From CAZPQM01 sp964588995 (lineage in GTDB: Bacteria > Pseudomonadota > Alphaproteobacteria > Rickettsiales > UBA8987): 64,000 nt of DNA. The notes under the pieces are model-generated. The model ran no database searches, had not been told where the DNA came from, and saw only the letters and a program-made list of their open reading frames with translations. The position numbers and the translations under genes are program-made. The DNA lies in the NCBI GenBank assembly GCA_964588995.1, contig CAZPQM010000009.1, positions 1-64,000 of the forward strand, written 5' to 3'. Positions 50,589 through 57,981 of the stretch are shown here, piece after piece; within the stretch, counting starts at the first letter, position 1; each line of letters begins with the position of its first letter.

Positions 50589-50647
50589 CCTCAACGAAAC
50601 CCACCAACCAAAATGGCAGTTGGCCAATTAGCATTTATCCGTTATAA
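50585..50647 (+). CDS. Possible 20-residue coupled ORF
   Basis: ATG overlaps the stop of the third pseudopilin (ATGA) and encodes MTSTKPTNQNGSWPISIYPL before TAA. There is no independent ribosome site and no recognisable family. Listed only because of the coupling; it may be untranslated. Confidence 0.2.
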   Translation: MTSTKPTNQNGSWPISIYPL

Positions 50648-50656
50648 GACCGTAGC

Positions 50657-51100
50657 ATGACAACACTGATTACTGATACCATCGCCGTCGGCTGTGATCA
50701 TGCCGGTGTCGATACCAAGAACGCCGTTAAATTGCAGCTTGAAGCGCTCGGGGCGGAGGTAATTGATCTGGGTACGAACGGTCCCGAATCGGTCGATTAT
50801 CCGGATTTTGCCAAGGCGCTCGCCAACGTTCTCTCCGTGGGTGAGGCGGAGTATGGCGTGCTGATCTGCGGCACCGGCATCGGTATTTCCATCGCCGCGA
50901 ACCGGCATAAACATATCCGCTCTGCCTTATGTCACAATGTAGAGACGGCCCGGCTCGCACGCGAACATAACGATGCGAACGTGCTTGCCCTTGGCGCGCG
51001 TGTGGTCGATGCGGAAACGATAGGTCAGATAGTTGAGACGTTTTTCACTACGGCATTTGAAGGCGGCCGGCATGCAAAGCGCGTGGCTAAGCTGGGCTAG
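50657..51100 (+). CDS. rpiB: Ribose-5-phosphate isomerase B
   Basis: 147 residues of the LacAB/RpiB fold. VGCDHAGVDTKNAVK near the N-terminus and the active-site Cys in LICGTGIGISIAANR are characteristic. Interconverts ribose-5-P and ribulose-5-P. Often precedes glyA in alphaproteobacteria, as here (about 70 bp to glyA). Confidence 0.95.
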   Translation: MTTLITDTIAVGCDHAGVDTKNAVKLQLEALGAEVIDLGTNGPESVDYPDFAKALANVLSVGEAEYGVLICGTGIGISIAANRHKHIRSALCHNVETARLAREHNDANVLALGARVVDAETIGQIVETFFTTAFEGGRHAKRVAKLG

Positions 51101-51169
51101 GGCTTGCCTTTTGGCGAATTTGCGCGTATAACCACGGCAACTTTACATTGCACACGTACAGGATATTTC

Positions 51170-52516
51170 ATGACAGCTGAACAGGTAACGCCATTGACCC
51201 AGAATAATCGTTTTTTTGATGCCACCTATCACGATACCGACCCGGAAATTGCCGCCGCCATGCAGGGCGAGCTGGAGCGCCAGCAATATCAGATTGAGCT
51301 GATCGCTTCGGAGAACATCGCTTCTCAGGCCGTCATCAGCGCGCAAGGCTCGGTTTTCACCAATAAATACGCCGAAGGCTATCCCGGCAAGCGCTATTAC
51401 GGCGGCTGTGAGTATGCCGATAAAGTCGAGCAACTCGCGATTGACCGCGCCTGCGAGCTGTTTGATTGTTCCTATGCGAATGTACAGCCGAACTCCGGCT
51501 CACAGGCAAATCAGGCGGTCTTTACCGCACTCATCAAGCCGGGCGATACTATCCTCGGCCTCTCACTCGCTGCCGGTGGGCATCTGACGCATGGCGCTGC
51601 GCCGAATCAGTCCGGAAAGTGGTTTAACGCCGTGCAATATGGCGTAAAAGAAACCGATGGCCGGATCGATTATGAGGAAGTGCGTAATCTGGCGAAAGAG
51701 CATAAACCTGCGCTTATCATCGCCGGATTCTCCGCCTATCCGCGCATCGTGGACTGGGCGAAATTCCGCGAGATCGCCGATGAAGTCGGAGCGTATTTCC
51801 TCGTCGATATGGCGCATGTAGCGGGTCTGGTTGCTGCCGGTGTGTATCCTTCCCCAGTGCCGCATGCGCATGTCTGCACGACCACCACGCACAAAACGCT
51901 CCGTGGTCCGCGCGGTGGCCTGATTCTTTCCAACGAGCCGGAGCATGTGGTACGCAAAACGCCTTCAGGCAAGGATGTGAAGCTTGGCAATGCGGTGAAT
52001 TCGGCTATTTTCCCCGGTATACAGGGTGGACCGCTCGTTCATGTGATTGCGGCGAAAGCTATCGCCTTTAAGGAAGCACTCCAGCCGGAGTTCAAGACGT
52101 ATTCGCAGCAGGTCGTCAAAAACGCACAAGCGCTGGCTGAGACATTGATTGAGCGCGGTGTGGATATTGTCACCGGCGGCACCGAGAATCATCTGGTGCT
52201 CGTGGATCTCCGCCCGAAAAATCTGACCGGCAAAGCGGCTGAAGAAGCCTTGGAGCGCGCCGGACTGACCTGCAATAAAAATGCGATCCCGTTCGATCCA
52301 CAGCCGCCTTTCGTCACCTCCGGCATTCGCCTCGGCACCCCGGCTGCGACGACACGCGGTTTCGGTGAAGCTGAATTCCGCGAAGTGGGCAACTTGATTG
52401 GTGATGTGCTGGATGCGCTGGTGGAAAAAGAAGACGGCAACGCCGAAGTCGAGAAAGCAACCAAAGCCAAAGTCCGCGCGCTGTGCGAACGCTTCCCGAT
52501 TTATGATGCAACTTAA
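51170..52516 (+). CDS. glyA: Serine hydroxymethyltransferase
   Basis: 448 residues from ATG 51170 (AGGA upstream; earlier in-frame codons rejected). The PLP-binding Lys lies in TTTTHKTLRGPRGG, and IELIASENIAS and the YAEGYPGKRYYGGCEY substrate loop are present. Converts serine and tetrahydrofolate to glycine and methylene-tetrahydrofolate. Heads the glyA-nrdR-ribD run. Confidence 0.97.
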   Translation: MTAEQVTPLTQNNRFFDATYHDTDPEIAAAMQGELERQQYQIELIASENIASQAVISAQGSVFTNKYAEGYPGKRYYGGCEYADKVEQLAIDRACELFDCSYANVQPNSGSQANQAVFTALIKPGDTILGLSLAAGGHLTHGAAPNQSGKWFNAVQYGVKETDGRIDYEEVRNLAKEHKPALIIAGFSAYPRIVDWAKFREIADEVGAYFLVDMAHVAGLVAAGVYPSPVPHAHVCTTTTHKTLRGPRGGLILSNEPEHVVRKTPSGKDVKLGNAVNSAIFPGIQGGPLVHVIAAKAIAFKEALQPEFKTYSQQVVKNAQALAETLIERGVDIVTGGTENHLVLVDLRPKNLTGKAAEEALERAGLTCNKNAIPFDPQPPFVTSGIRLGTPAATTRGFGEAEFREVGNLIGDVLDALVEKEDGNAEVEKATKAKVRALCERFPIYDAT

Positions 52517-52564
52517 TGCGTACGGTAGCTCCCCCGGTGAGGGAGGAGTTAAAGGATATGCAAC

Positions 52565-53014
52565 ATGAAATGTCCGTTTTGCGGTTTTGAAGATACGCAG
52601 GTGAAGGATTCACGTCCCTCTGAAGACGGCAGCTCCATCCGCCGCCGCCGCTATTGCCCCGAATGTGACTCGCGCTTTACCACCTTTGAGCGTGTCCAGC
52701 TGCGCGAGCTTACTGTCATCAAGCGCGATGGTGAAAAGCGCCCGTTCGACCGGGATAAACTCACTCGCTCCATCCAGATCGCGACCCGTAAACGGCCGGT
52801 ATCGCATGAGACCGTTGAAGGCATGGTCAACCATATCGTCCGTAAGCTGGAGATGTCGGGCGAGCAGGAGATTGAGGCCTACCGCATCGGCGAGGAAGTG
52901 ATGGAGGCGCTCGCCGAGGTCGATAAGGTCGCCTATATCCGCTTTGCCTCCGTATATAAGGATTTTCGCGAGCTCAAGGATTTTGAGGATTTCGTCGATA
53001 AAATCGAAAAATAA
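52565..53014 (+). CDS. nrdR: Transcriptional repressor NrdR
   Basis: 149 residues: zinc ribbon (CPFCGFEDTQVKDSRP ... YCPECDSRFTTFE) and ATP-cone domain (VIKRDGEKRPFDRDKL). It senses dNTP/ATP levels and represses ribonucleotide reductase genes through NrdR boxes. Conserved neighbour of glyA and ribD. Confidence 0.97.
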   Translation: MKCPFCGFEDTQVKDSRPSEDGSSIRRRRYCPECDSRFTTFERVQLRELTVIKRDGEKRPFDRDKLTRSIQIATRKRPVSHETVEGMVNHIVRKLEMSGEQEIEAYRIGEEVMEALAEVDKVAYIRFASVYKDFRELKDFEDFVDKIEK

Positions 53015-53078
53015 TCCCTCCGCTTTTCGTATCGTACCTACTGGACGCACGGCATAAAACGCGCTAGAACTGCTCGTT

Positions 53079-54182
53079 ATGGTAGTTGCTCCCGAAGATA
53101 CGCATTATATGCAGCAGGCGCTTCGTCTGGCCGAGCAGGGGCTGGGCGTGACCGCGCCAAACCCGTCTGTCGGCTGCGTCATTGTGAAGAACGGGCAGGT
53201 TATCGCCGCTGCGCGCACCGCGAACGGTGGTCGGCCACATGCGGAGAAAGAGGCGCTGGCGCAGGTCGGGCGTGAGGCTATGGGCGCTACCGTCTATGTG
53301 ACGCTCGAACCCTGCAATGTAGAAGGGCAGTCCGGGAAATGTACCGATGCGCTCATCAAGGCGCGGGTGGGACGTGTGGTGATCGCTGCAGAAGACCCTT
53401 ATCTTGAAGAGCGCGGGGCTGGTATCAAGGAGTTGCAGGCGGCTGGGATTGTAGTCGATGTGGGGGTCTGCGCCGATGAGGCACGCTATCTCAATCAGGG
53501 CTTTTTCCTGACCGTGGAAGAAAAACGGCCGCTGGTAACACTGAAGCTGGCCACGACGCTGGACGGGCGCATCGCCATCTCCAGCGGCAAAAGCAAATGG
53601 ATCACCGGCGAAACGGCTCGGCAGTTCGGCCATGTCCTGCGCTATCAGCATGATGCAATCATGGTCGGGGTCGGCACGATGCTTGCCGATGACCCCTCAC
53701 TCACCTGCCGTATTACCGGCTTGCGAGCCTACACGCCGATGCGGATCATTCTCGATAGCTCGCTCAAAGTGCCAGAGAAATGCCGCGCGATTAAAACGGC
53801 GAAAACGACGCCGACCTTCATTTATACCACGCGCGATGTACATGAAGATTCCAAAAAGCCGGCCAAAGTAGTGAGTATCAAGCCTGATGCGAGTAACCAC
53901 GTGGATCTCAAAGCCGTACTTGCCGATCTGGTCGATAAGGGCGTAACGCGCCTGTTACTGGAGGGGGGCAGTACGCTAGCCGCCTCATTTCTCAAGCAGG
54001 ACCTGATAGACCGCATCGTCTGGATTCATGCGCCAAAAGTCATTGGCGGCGGCGGAATGGAAGCGATTTCCAAAGTCAATACCAAATTCGAAAAAGCGGC
54101 GCTCCATCATCTATGGCTATTTCAACAATATGAAGAGCGCAAGCTCGGTGAGGATCGTGCGGTGTTCCTCGTCCGGCGGTAA
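53079..54182 (+). CDS. ribD: Riboflavin biosynthesis deaminase/reductase RibD
   Basis: 367 residues. The N-terminal deaminase has the zinc site (NGGRPHAEKEAL; LEPCNVEGQSGKCTDAL, in which the spacer before the last Cys is unusual in sequence). The C-terminal reductase has TTLDGRIAISSGKSKWITG and LLEGGSTLAASFL. It catalyses the second and third steps of riboflavin synthesis. ribE, ribH and nusB, which usually follow, are absent; the cluster ends here. Confidence 0.95.
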   Translation: MVVAPEDTHYMQQALRLAEQGLGVTAPNPSVGCVIVKNGQVIAAARTANGGRPHAEKEALAQVGREAMGATVYVTLEPCNVEGQSGKCTDALIKARVGRVVIAAEDPYLEERGAGIKELQAAGIVVDVGVCADEARYLNQGFFLTVEEKRPLVTLKLATTLDGRIAISSGKSKWITGETARQFGHVLRYQHDAIMVGVGTMLADDPSLTCRITGLRAYTPMRIILDSSLKVPEKCRAIKTAKTTPTFIYTTRDVHEDSKKPAKVVSIKPDASNHVDLKAVLADLVDKGVTRLLLEGGSTLAASFLKQDLIDRIVWIHAPKVIGGGGMEAISKVNTKFEKAALHHLWLFQQYEERKLGEDRAVFLVRR

Positions 54183-54193
54183 CGTCATCGTGT

Positions 54194-54481
54194 TTAAACG
54201 TTAAATGCCAGCCAGGTGATGGTATAGCTCGCAAAGCCTACCAGTATGAGCAGTGCAATCGGTGATAAGTCCACGCCGTTTACCGCCGGAATAAAACGTC
54301 TTATGTAACGAAGCGCAGGCTCAACTAACCTAGAAAGAAACTGCATCACCGTGCGTACAAAAGGCTGATACTGATTGATAATGTTAAAAATGATCAACCA
54401 TTGCAGGATAATATAGATAATCACTACCCACGAGTAGAGATTCAGAACGGTCGTAATGAGCCAGACCAGCGGGTTTACCAT
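54194..54481 (-). CDS. YggT family membrane protein
   Basis: 95 residues with two hydrophobic hairpins (LYSWVVIIYIILQWLIIFNII, and ALLILVGFASYTITWLAF) separated by RLVEPALRYIRRFIPAVNGVDLSPI, the YggT signature. Family role is linked to envelope, division or osmotic adaptation and is not settled. It converges with ribD, with 11 bp between the stops. Confidence 0.88.
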   Translation of the reverse strand: MVNPLVWLITTVLNLYSWVVIIYIILQWLIIFNIINQYQPFVRTVMQFLSRLVEPALRYIRRFIPAVNGVDLSPIALLILVGFASYTITWLAFNV

Positions 54482-54554
54482 ATTAAATTCCTTTGTTTCT
54501 TAGCTATTTAGCTTCAGCTTGACGCAGGGTCAAGTGAATAGCAACTTGATTTAG

Positions 54555-54770
54555 GAAAATAGCCTTCTAAAAGTCCGTTACCGTTTAGATCTAATACGTC
54601 GCTTATTACAAGATTATTCTGCCAGTTTTGAACCGCCGGGCGCGCTGCCCTGGTTGCGCCGCATCGATGAGGCGATGAAAGAAGAACGTTTTCCCTATGA
54701 GCGTAAATGGATCGAACGGCAATTTTATGTACCCGAAGAACCTGCGCAATATCAGAAAGGTGAATCCTAG
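54555..54770 (+). pseudogene. Open frame encoding a conserved-looking short protein without a normal start
   Basis: The frame opens after a TAG at 54552-54554 and ends at TAG 54768-54770. It reads ...SFEPPGALPWLRRIDEAM, then RFPYERKWIERQFYVPEEP, a plausible hydrophilic protein end. No ATG exists upstream in the preceding 120 bp; the first in-frame ATG is 54675, leaving 31 residues. Either a non-canonical start is used or the 5' end has been lost. Confidence 0.35.
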
Positions 54771-54777
54771 CTGTATG

Positions 54778-54960
54778 TTGCTCAAGTCCCTCCTACGCTG
54801 CCATGCAGCTTAGGGGGCAGGGTGCCATAGACGGTTTGCGAACCTGCCCGGAGGTGAGATTGCTTGTTCTGCGGATGCCTGTCACGTTTAGGGCTGATCT
54901 AGTGCGAACAGTTACGCCAGCCGGAAGCGCAGGAAGCCACCGAAACCCCAACCAGCAAAG
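54778..54960 (+). ncRNA. Structured RNA candidate, possibly 6S-like
   Basis: A gene-free stretch with many complementary segments: GGGCAGG pairs with CCTGCCC around a loop holding GGTTTGCGAACC, TCCCTCC can pair with the following GGAGG, and GGCTG with CAGCC further on. The segment GGAGGTGAGATTGC-TTGTTCTGCGGATGCC recalls the region after the apical hairpin of 6S RNA. No promoter was pinned down. Could equally be another structured RNA or an IS-derived hairpin region. Confidence 0.3.
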
Positions 54961-55068
54961 ACTGGATGGGCTACAAAGACTGGAATTTTAATTAGCTTGG
55001 AGAAAAGGTAAAAATATGTTATTATACAACTGTTTTCTTACGTTCCCTTTGGAGGCCTAAAGGACAAA

Positions 55069-55212
55069 ATGTGGGGCCTGTTCCTTTATGGAGGAGCAAG
55101 GCTAATAATTTATGTCGTCCGCTATCTGGACGACGATAACGACGGCGGCGACGATGATGGTGGTGGTGGAACGGTAATACCGCTACCCTCGAACTCGAAA
55201 AAAGCCGCTTAA
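55069..55212 (+). CDS. 47-residue membrane micro-protein (copy B)
   Basis: Identical product to the minus-strand ORF at 30415-30558, with the same AAAGGA ribosome site. One predicted membrane helix (LFLYGGARLIIYVVRYL), then acidic Asp/Gly-rich sequence and a Lys-Lys-Ala-Ala end. It is followed at once by the compound terminator at 55216-55281. Neighbour of an IS200-type transposase. Confidence 0.55.
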   Translation: MWGLFLYGGARLIIYVVRYLDDDNDGGDDDGGGGTVIPLPSNSKKAA

Positions 55213-55215
55213 AAA

Positions 55216-55281
55216 GCGCCCGCACTGTTGGAGGTATTTGTCGCAAGGCAAATCGGACCTCCCCGGTGCGGGGCTTTTTTT
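55216..55281 (+). terminator. Compound hairpin terminator of copy B
   Basis: Same three nested stems as copy A (CCCGCAC/GTGCGGG, GGAGGT/ACCTCC, ATTTG/CAAAT), ending GGGGC plus seven T. Confidence 0.7.
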
Positions 55282-55289
55282 GCATCCCA

Positions 55290-55945
55290 ATAAACCTCCA
55301 CCTCCGGTGGAGGACTGGACGTGTTCTACATAGTAGTTAGGATACCTCCGCGCTTGAATCACGAAGTGATCAAGAACGGAGGTTGTAATGGACTACAACA
55401 CATTATCGCATTCCACGTGGGAGTGCAAATATCACATCGTATTCGGTAGTAAATACCGGACGAAGCGCCTTTATGGCGATTTACGTCGTGAACTAAGGGA
55501 TTTATTCCATAAATTAGCGCAACAGAAGGGATGTTTTATCGAAGAGGGCCATATGATGCCTGACCATGTGCACATGCTTATCAGCATACCACCGAAATAT
55601 TCGGTAGCGCACATAGTCGGCTTTCTCAAGGGGAAGACGGCACTGTATGTAGCCAATAAATATGCCCGGAAGCGACGATATAAAGGCTATCATTTCTGGG
55701 CCCGGGGATATTTTGTTTCCACGACCGGTTATAATGAGGAGGTCGTCAGACGTTATATCCAGAACCAGGAAAAGAACGATAAGAAAAGCGATTACGCCGA
55801 ACTTTTTACCAAAGCTTATTAACGCATAACATAACCACTTCCAGTGGTTCAAGCGCAGCGTTTCAAACCTCCCCCTCTGGGGGAGGTCAGTGACTTTATG
55901 CCAATTAACCTCCATCTACGATGGAGGTTAATGACTTTATCCCCA
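55290..55945 (+). mobile_element. IS200/IS605-type element (single-transposase), approximate ends
   Basis: One Y1/HUH transposase gene is flanked by subterminal palindromes. On the left is CCTCCACC-tcc-GGTGGAGG (about 55296-55314). On the right are AACCACT-tcc-AGTGGTT, CCTCCCCC-tct-GGGGGAGG (near 55869) and ACCTCCAT-ctacg-ATGGAGGT (near 55910). The last two palindromes are each followed by a nearly identical TGACTTTAT tail. No TnpB is present. Exact cleavage sites are not determined. Confidence 0.75.
55388..55822 (+). CDS. tnpA: IS200-like transposase TnpA (Y1 HUH)
   Basis: 144 residues, the IS200/IS605 norm. It starts ECKYHIVFGSKYRTKRLYG and carries the HUH motif as HVH in MMPDHVHMLISIPP. 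The catalytic Tyr lies in the C-terminal helix region (STTGYNEEVVRRYIQNQ). Strand-cleaving enzyme that moves the element as single-stranded DNA through the flanking hairpins. ACGGAGG precedes the ATG, after a small palindrome (CTTGAatCACgaaGTGaTCAAG) that may restrain its translation. Confidence 0.95.
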   Translation: MDYNTLSHSTWECKYHIVFGSKYRTKRLYGDLRRELRDLFHKLAQQKGCFIEEGHMMPDHVHMLISIPPKYSVAHIVGFLKGKTALYVANKYARKRRYKGYHFWARGYFVSTTGYNEEVVRRYIQNQEKNDKKSDYAELFTKAY

Positions 55946-55964
55946 AATTTTGAAGGAAAACATC

Positions 55965-56054
55965 ATGGCACTGACACGTACTCAGGCGCCAACCGCGTTG
56001 GATGCATGGATTCGAAGCACGCATCAAGCTGACGAGCGGCAGCGGTTAACCTAA
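55965..56054 (+). CDS. 29-residue micro-ORF downstream of the IS element
   Basis: ATG 55965 with AAGGA 8 bases upstream encodes MALTRTQAPTALDAWIRS, then a short charged tail, ending TAA. It lies between the IS200 right end and an IS1 remnant in the same frame. Good ribosome site but no recognisable family. Possibly the truncated start of a gene disrupted by IS insertion. Confidence 0.35.
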   Translation: MALTRTQAPTALDAWIRSTHQADERQRLT

Positions 56055-56084
56055 TGACGAGCAGGGTGGGTTGGCGCCGCTTTT

Positions 56085-56381
56085 CTCGTCGGGCTTACTA
56101 ACCCTACTCGAATCGAACCTGAGCTTCTCATCCGTCCTTTCCAGCATGTTCCGGCGCAACACTATGCTACCGATGCGTTTCGGGCTTATGAGATGTTACC
56201 CAAAGAGCGACATGTTATCACGAAGAAACGCACCACGACGGTTGAAAATATCAACGGTTAGCTTAGGCATTATTTGGCTATATTCCACAGAAAAACAACA
56301 TGTTACAGCAAGTCAGTCAGAGCAATGTACGCTACTGTAACGCTTTTTCAACATAACAATATCCTTGAACATATAGTATAA
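56085..56381 (+). pseudogene. IS1-family transposase remnant (InsB-like 3' part)
   Basis: In frame with position 56085 the sequence reads HYATDAFRAYEMLPKERHVI, then TTTVENING, an in-frame TAG, and LRHYLAIFHRKTTCYSKS. This is the C-terminal catalytic portion of IS1-type transposases (DDE end, with the RHxLAxxxRKTxCYSKS motif). The 5' part is missing and one stop interrupts it, so the gene is dead. The 89-codon open frame overlapping it is a shadow. Confidence 0.75.
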
Positions 56382-56436
56382 GTACCAATGCCCAATCGAT
56401 TATCTGCCCTGAGTTAACGTTTTCTTAATCTATTAA

Positions 56437-56445
56437 TGCTATAAT
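56437..56445 (+). promoter_or_regulatory. Extended -10 promoter of the lipoprotein operon
   Basis: TGC-TATAAT lies 7 bases before ATG 56453, which predicts a leaderless transcript. GTTAAC is found about 25 bp upstream, as before the gene at 33728. Confidence 0.55.
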
Positions 56446-56452
56446 ACGCATT

Positions 56453-56803
56453 ATGGGTAATTATGTAAAATTATTGCGAAAACAAGGGGTTATTATCTTC
56501 GTCATTTCCCTCGCGTTACTACTGCCCGGATGCGCTGATACGTATCAGGATTTCGGTCGGCATTCGATGTGGACACCTAAACCGCTCATGCTCACTCGCG
56601 GTATCCCCCAAGGGGATGACAGCTACAGCATTGGTTTTCGCGATGGTTGTAATACGATGCTCGGTGTAGTCGGTTCCGGGATGTTGCGCATGCATGATAT
56701 AGGATACGACGTTAATCGGGGCATTGAAGACAAAGATTATTATTTAGGGATTCGTATGGGGCAGGCCTACTGCACCTACGGACAGGATCCGGGAACGTTC
56801 TGA
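56453..56803 (+). CDS. Lipoprotein paralogue 1 of 5 (divergent member)
   Basis: 116 residues. Signal FVISLALLLPGC ends in lipobox LLPG-Cys. The mature part keeps the family pattern in weaker form: YSIGFRDGCNTML at the first Cys and KDYYLGIRMGQAYC at the second. First gene of a coupled operon; its TGA is followed after one base by the next ATG. Predicted to be an envelope-anchored, probably disulphide-containing protein; function unknown. Confidence 0.75.
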   Translation: MGNYVKLLRKQGVIIFVISLALLLPGCADTYQDFGRHSMWTPKPLMLTRGIPQGDDSYSIGFRDGCNTMLGVVGSGMLRMHDIGYDVNRGIEDKDYYLGIRMGQAYCTYGQDPGTF

Positions 56804-56804
56804 T

Positions 56805-57167
56805 ATGCTGCACGATCGTTACCGGATATGTCCGATAATAAAAAAGCATTCCTTACACGCTTTAATATTATTTTGTTTTATCGGATTAGGTGCCTGCACC
56901 GGAAAGGATGGAAGTTTTGACCTGCGTAAACCCTATACGCTGGACCTTACGCCGCCGGAAGGGCCGAGAGAATATGAACAGGGCTGGACAGAGGGGTGTG
57001 AAAGCGGCATGAGCGCTTACGGTAATAACTTTTATAAGATATTTGGCGTTTATGAACTACAGATGGATCCGGAATTGCGCCAGAACCGGATGTATTATCA
57101 GGCATGGAAAGACGCGTTCGTCTATTGCGCGATTTTCTGGTCTACCACCTTATCGGATAGAATATAA
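56805..57167 (+). CDS. Lipoprotein paralogue 2 of 5
   Basis: 120 residues. Signal LHALILFCFIGLGAC with lipobox GLGA-Cys. Core motif YEQGWTEGCESGMSAYGNNF, then MYYQAWKDAFVYC, giving two conserved Cys about 45 residues apart. Its TAA overlaps the next ATG by one base (TAATG), indicating translational coupling. No known family. Confidence 0.75.
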   Translation: MLHDRYRICPIIKKHSLHALILFCFIGLGACTGKDGSFDLRKPYTLDLTPPEGPREYEQGWTEGCESGMSAYGNNFYKIFGVYELQMDPELRQNRMYYQAWKDAFVYCAIFWSTTLSDRI

Positions 57168-57523
57168 TGCATTATTTAACGCTCAAATTTGTTAATAACA
57201 AAGCCAATGGTAACCTACTTTTAGTTTCCTTCGTATTGATAGGCTTTTTATTGCAGGGCTGCACGCCTGTACCTCCATGGCAAAAATGGATGCTCGAAGG
57301 CCCGCCGCCGGGGCAGGAATATACCCCGAAATATGTCGATGGATGGAAGCATGGTTGCGAAACCGGGATTTCTGCTTCCGCCAACCAGTGGTATAAAATG
57401 TTTTATAAATTTCGGCAGGATCCTTACGCGGCGCAGGATCGTGTGTACTACAAAGGATGGAAGGACGCCTTCGATTACTGCCAGCGCTACGTCAATCAGT
57501 ATAAGCGGAGGCAGTTGTTATAA
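57167..57523 (+). CDS. Lipoprotein paralogue 3 of 5
   Basis: 118 residues. Signal LLLVSFVLIGFLLQGC with lipobox LLQG-Cys. Proline-rich N-terminus of the mature protein (PVPPWQKWMLEGPPPGQE), then YVDGWKHGCETGISAS, KFRQDPYAAQD and VYYKGWKDAFDYC. The stop overlaps the next ATG (TAATG). Clearest version of the family consensus together with paralogue 4. Confidence 0.75.
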   Translation: MHYLTLKFVNNKANGNLLLVSFVLIGFLLQGCTPVPPWQKWMLEGPPPGQEYTPKYVDGWKHGCETGISASANQWYKMFYKFRQDPYAAQDRVYYKGWKDAFDYCQRYVNQYKRRQLL

Positions 57524-57981
57524 TGCCAGGTTTCAGCTCTCTGCTTTCAGGTTCCAGAACAAGGCTTTCTTCGCGAATGTCAGTTTGCGATAGGCGAGCT
57601 TCTGTGACTAGAAACGCCTCAAACGCACGTGGAGGCATAGTTAGTGCTTCATGGAACAATCCCATATTGTTGCTACCTGCTGTCTGCTGCCTGCTGCTTG
57701 CCAGTTGCGACTATCGCGAAGCGACGGAAATTTTTACCAAGCCACGCCCTTGGAATATAGGCGATACGCCGGAGGGGTCACCGACCTTTCGTCAGGGCTG
57801 GGAAGATGGCTGTGATACCGGTTTAGGGGCCTATGGCGGGCTGGCTTACCGCACCAAGGCCTATAAATTCCGACAGGATATTACGCAGATCGAGAACCCG
57901 GAATATTATCGGGCTTGGAAAGATGCGTTCACCTATTGCCGTTGGTATGTGTGGAACTGGACACGGGGATGGCACGAATGA
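57523..57981 (+). CDS. Lipoprotein paralogue 4 of 5
   Basis: 152 residues from the coupled ATG 57523. The first 50 residues are unusually long and hydrophilic before the hydrophobic run PILLLPAVCCLLLASC (lipobox LLAS-Cys), so translation may really start later (ATG 57577 is one option). Core motif FRQGWEDGCDTGLGAYGG, YKFRQDI and EYYRAWKDAFTYC. Its stop overlaps the next gene (ATGA). Confidence 0.7.
   Translation: MPGFSSLLSGSRTRLSSRMSVCDRRASVTRNASNARGGIVSASWNNPILLLPAVCCLLLASCDYREATEIFTKPRPWNIGDTPEGSPTFRQGWEDGCDTGLGAYGGLAYRTKAYKFRQDITQIENPEYYRAWKDAFTYCRWYVWNWTRGWHE

Larger units (their letters stand above)
55053..55281 (+). repeat. 229-bp repeat unit, copy B
   Basis: Inverted, identical copy of 30346-30574. 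It starts at AGGCCT and ends with the seven-T run of the compound hairpin. The left end hairpin of the IS200-type element begins about 15 bp further on. Upstream, ATG 55017 opens a 14-codon reading frame that stops at TAA inside the repeat edge, just before the ribosome site of the 47-codon ORF. Confidence 0.85.

Noticed and set aside
54803..54991. 62-codon plus-strand frame
   Set aside because: Arg-rich with no family, ribosome site or codon bias. The region is better explained as a structured RNA.
55022..55285. Minus-strand His/Arg-rich frame
   Set aside because: Same shadow in the second repeat copy.
56071..56340. 89-codon plus-strand frame
   Set aside because: A different frame of the same DNA carries clear IS1-type transposase sequence, so this one is a shadow.
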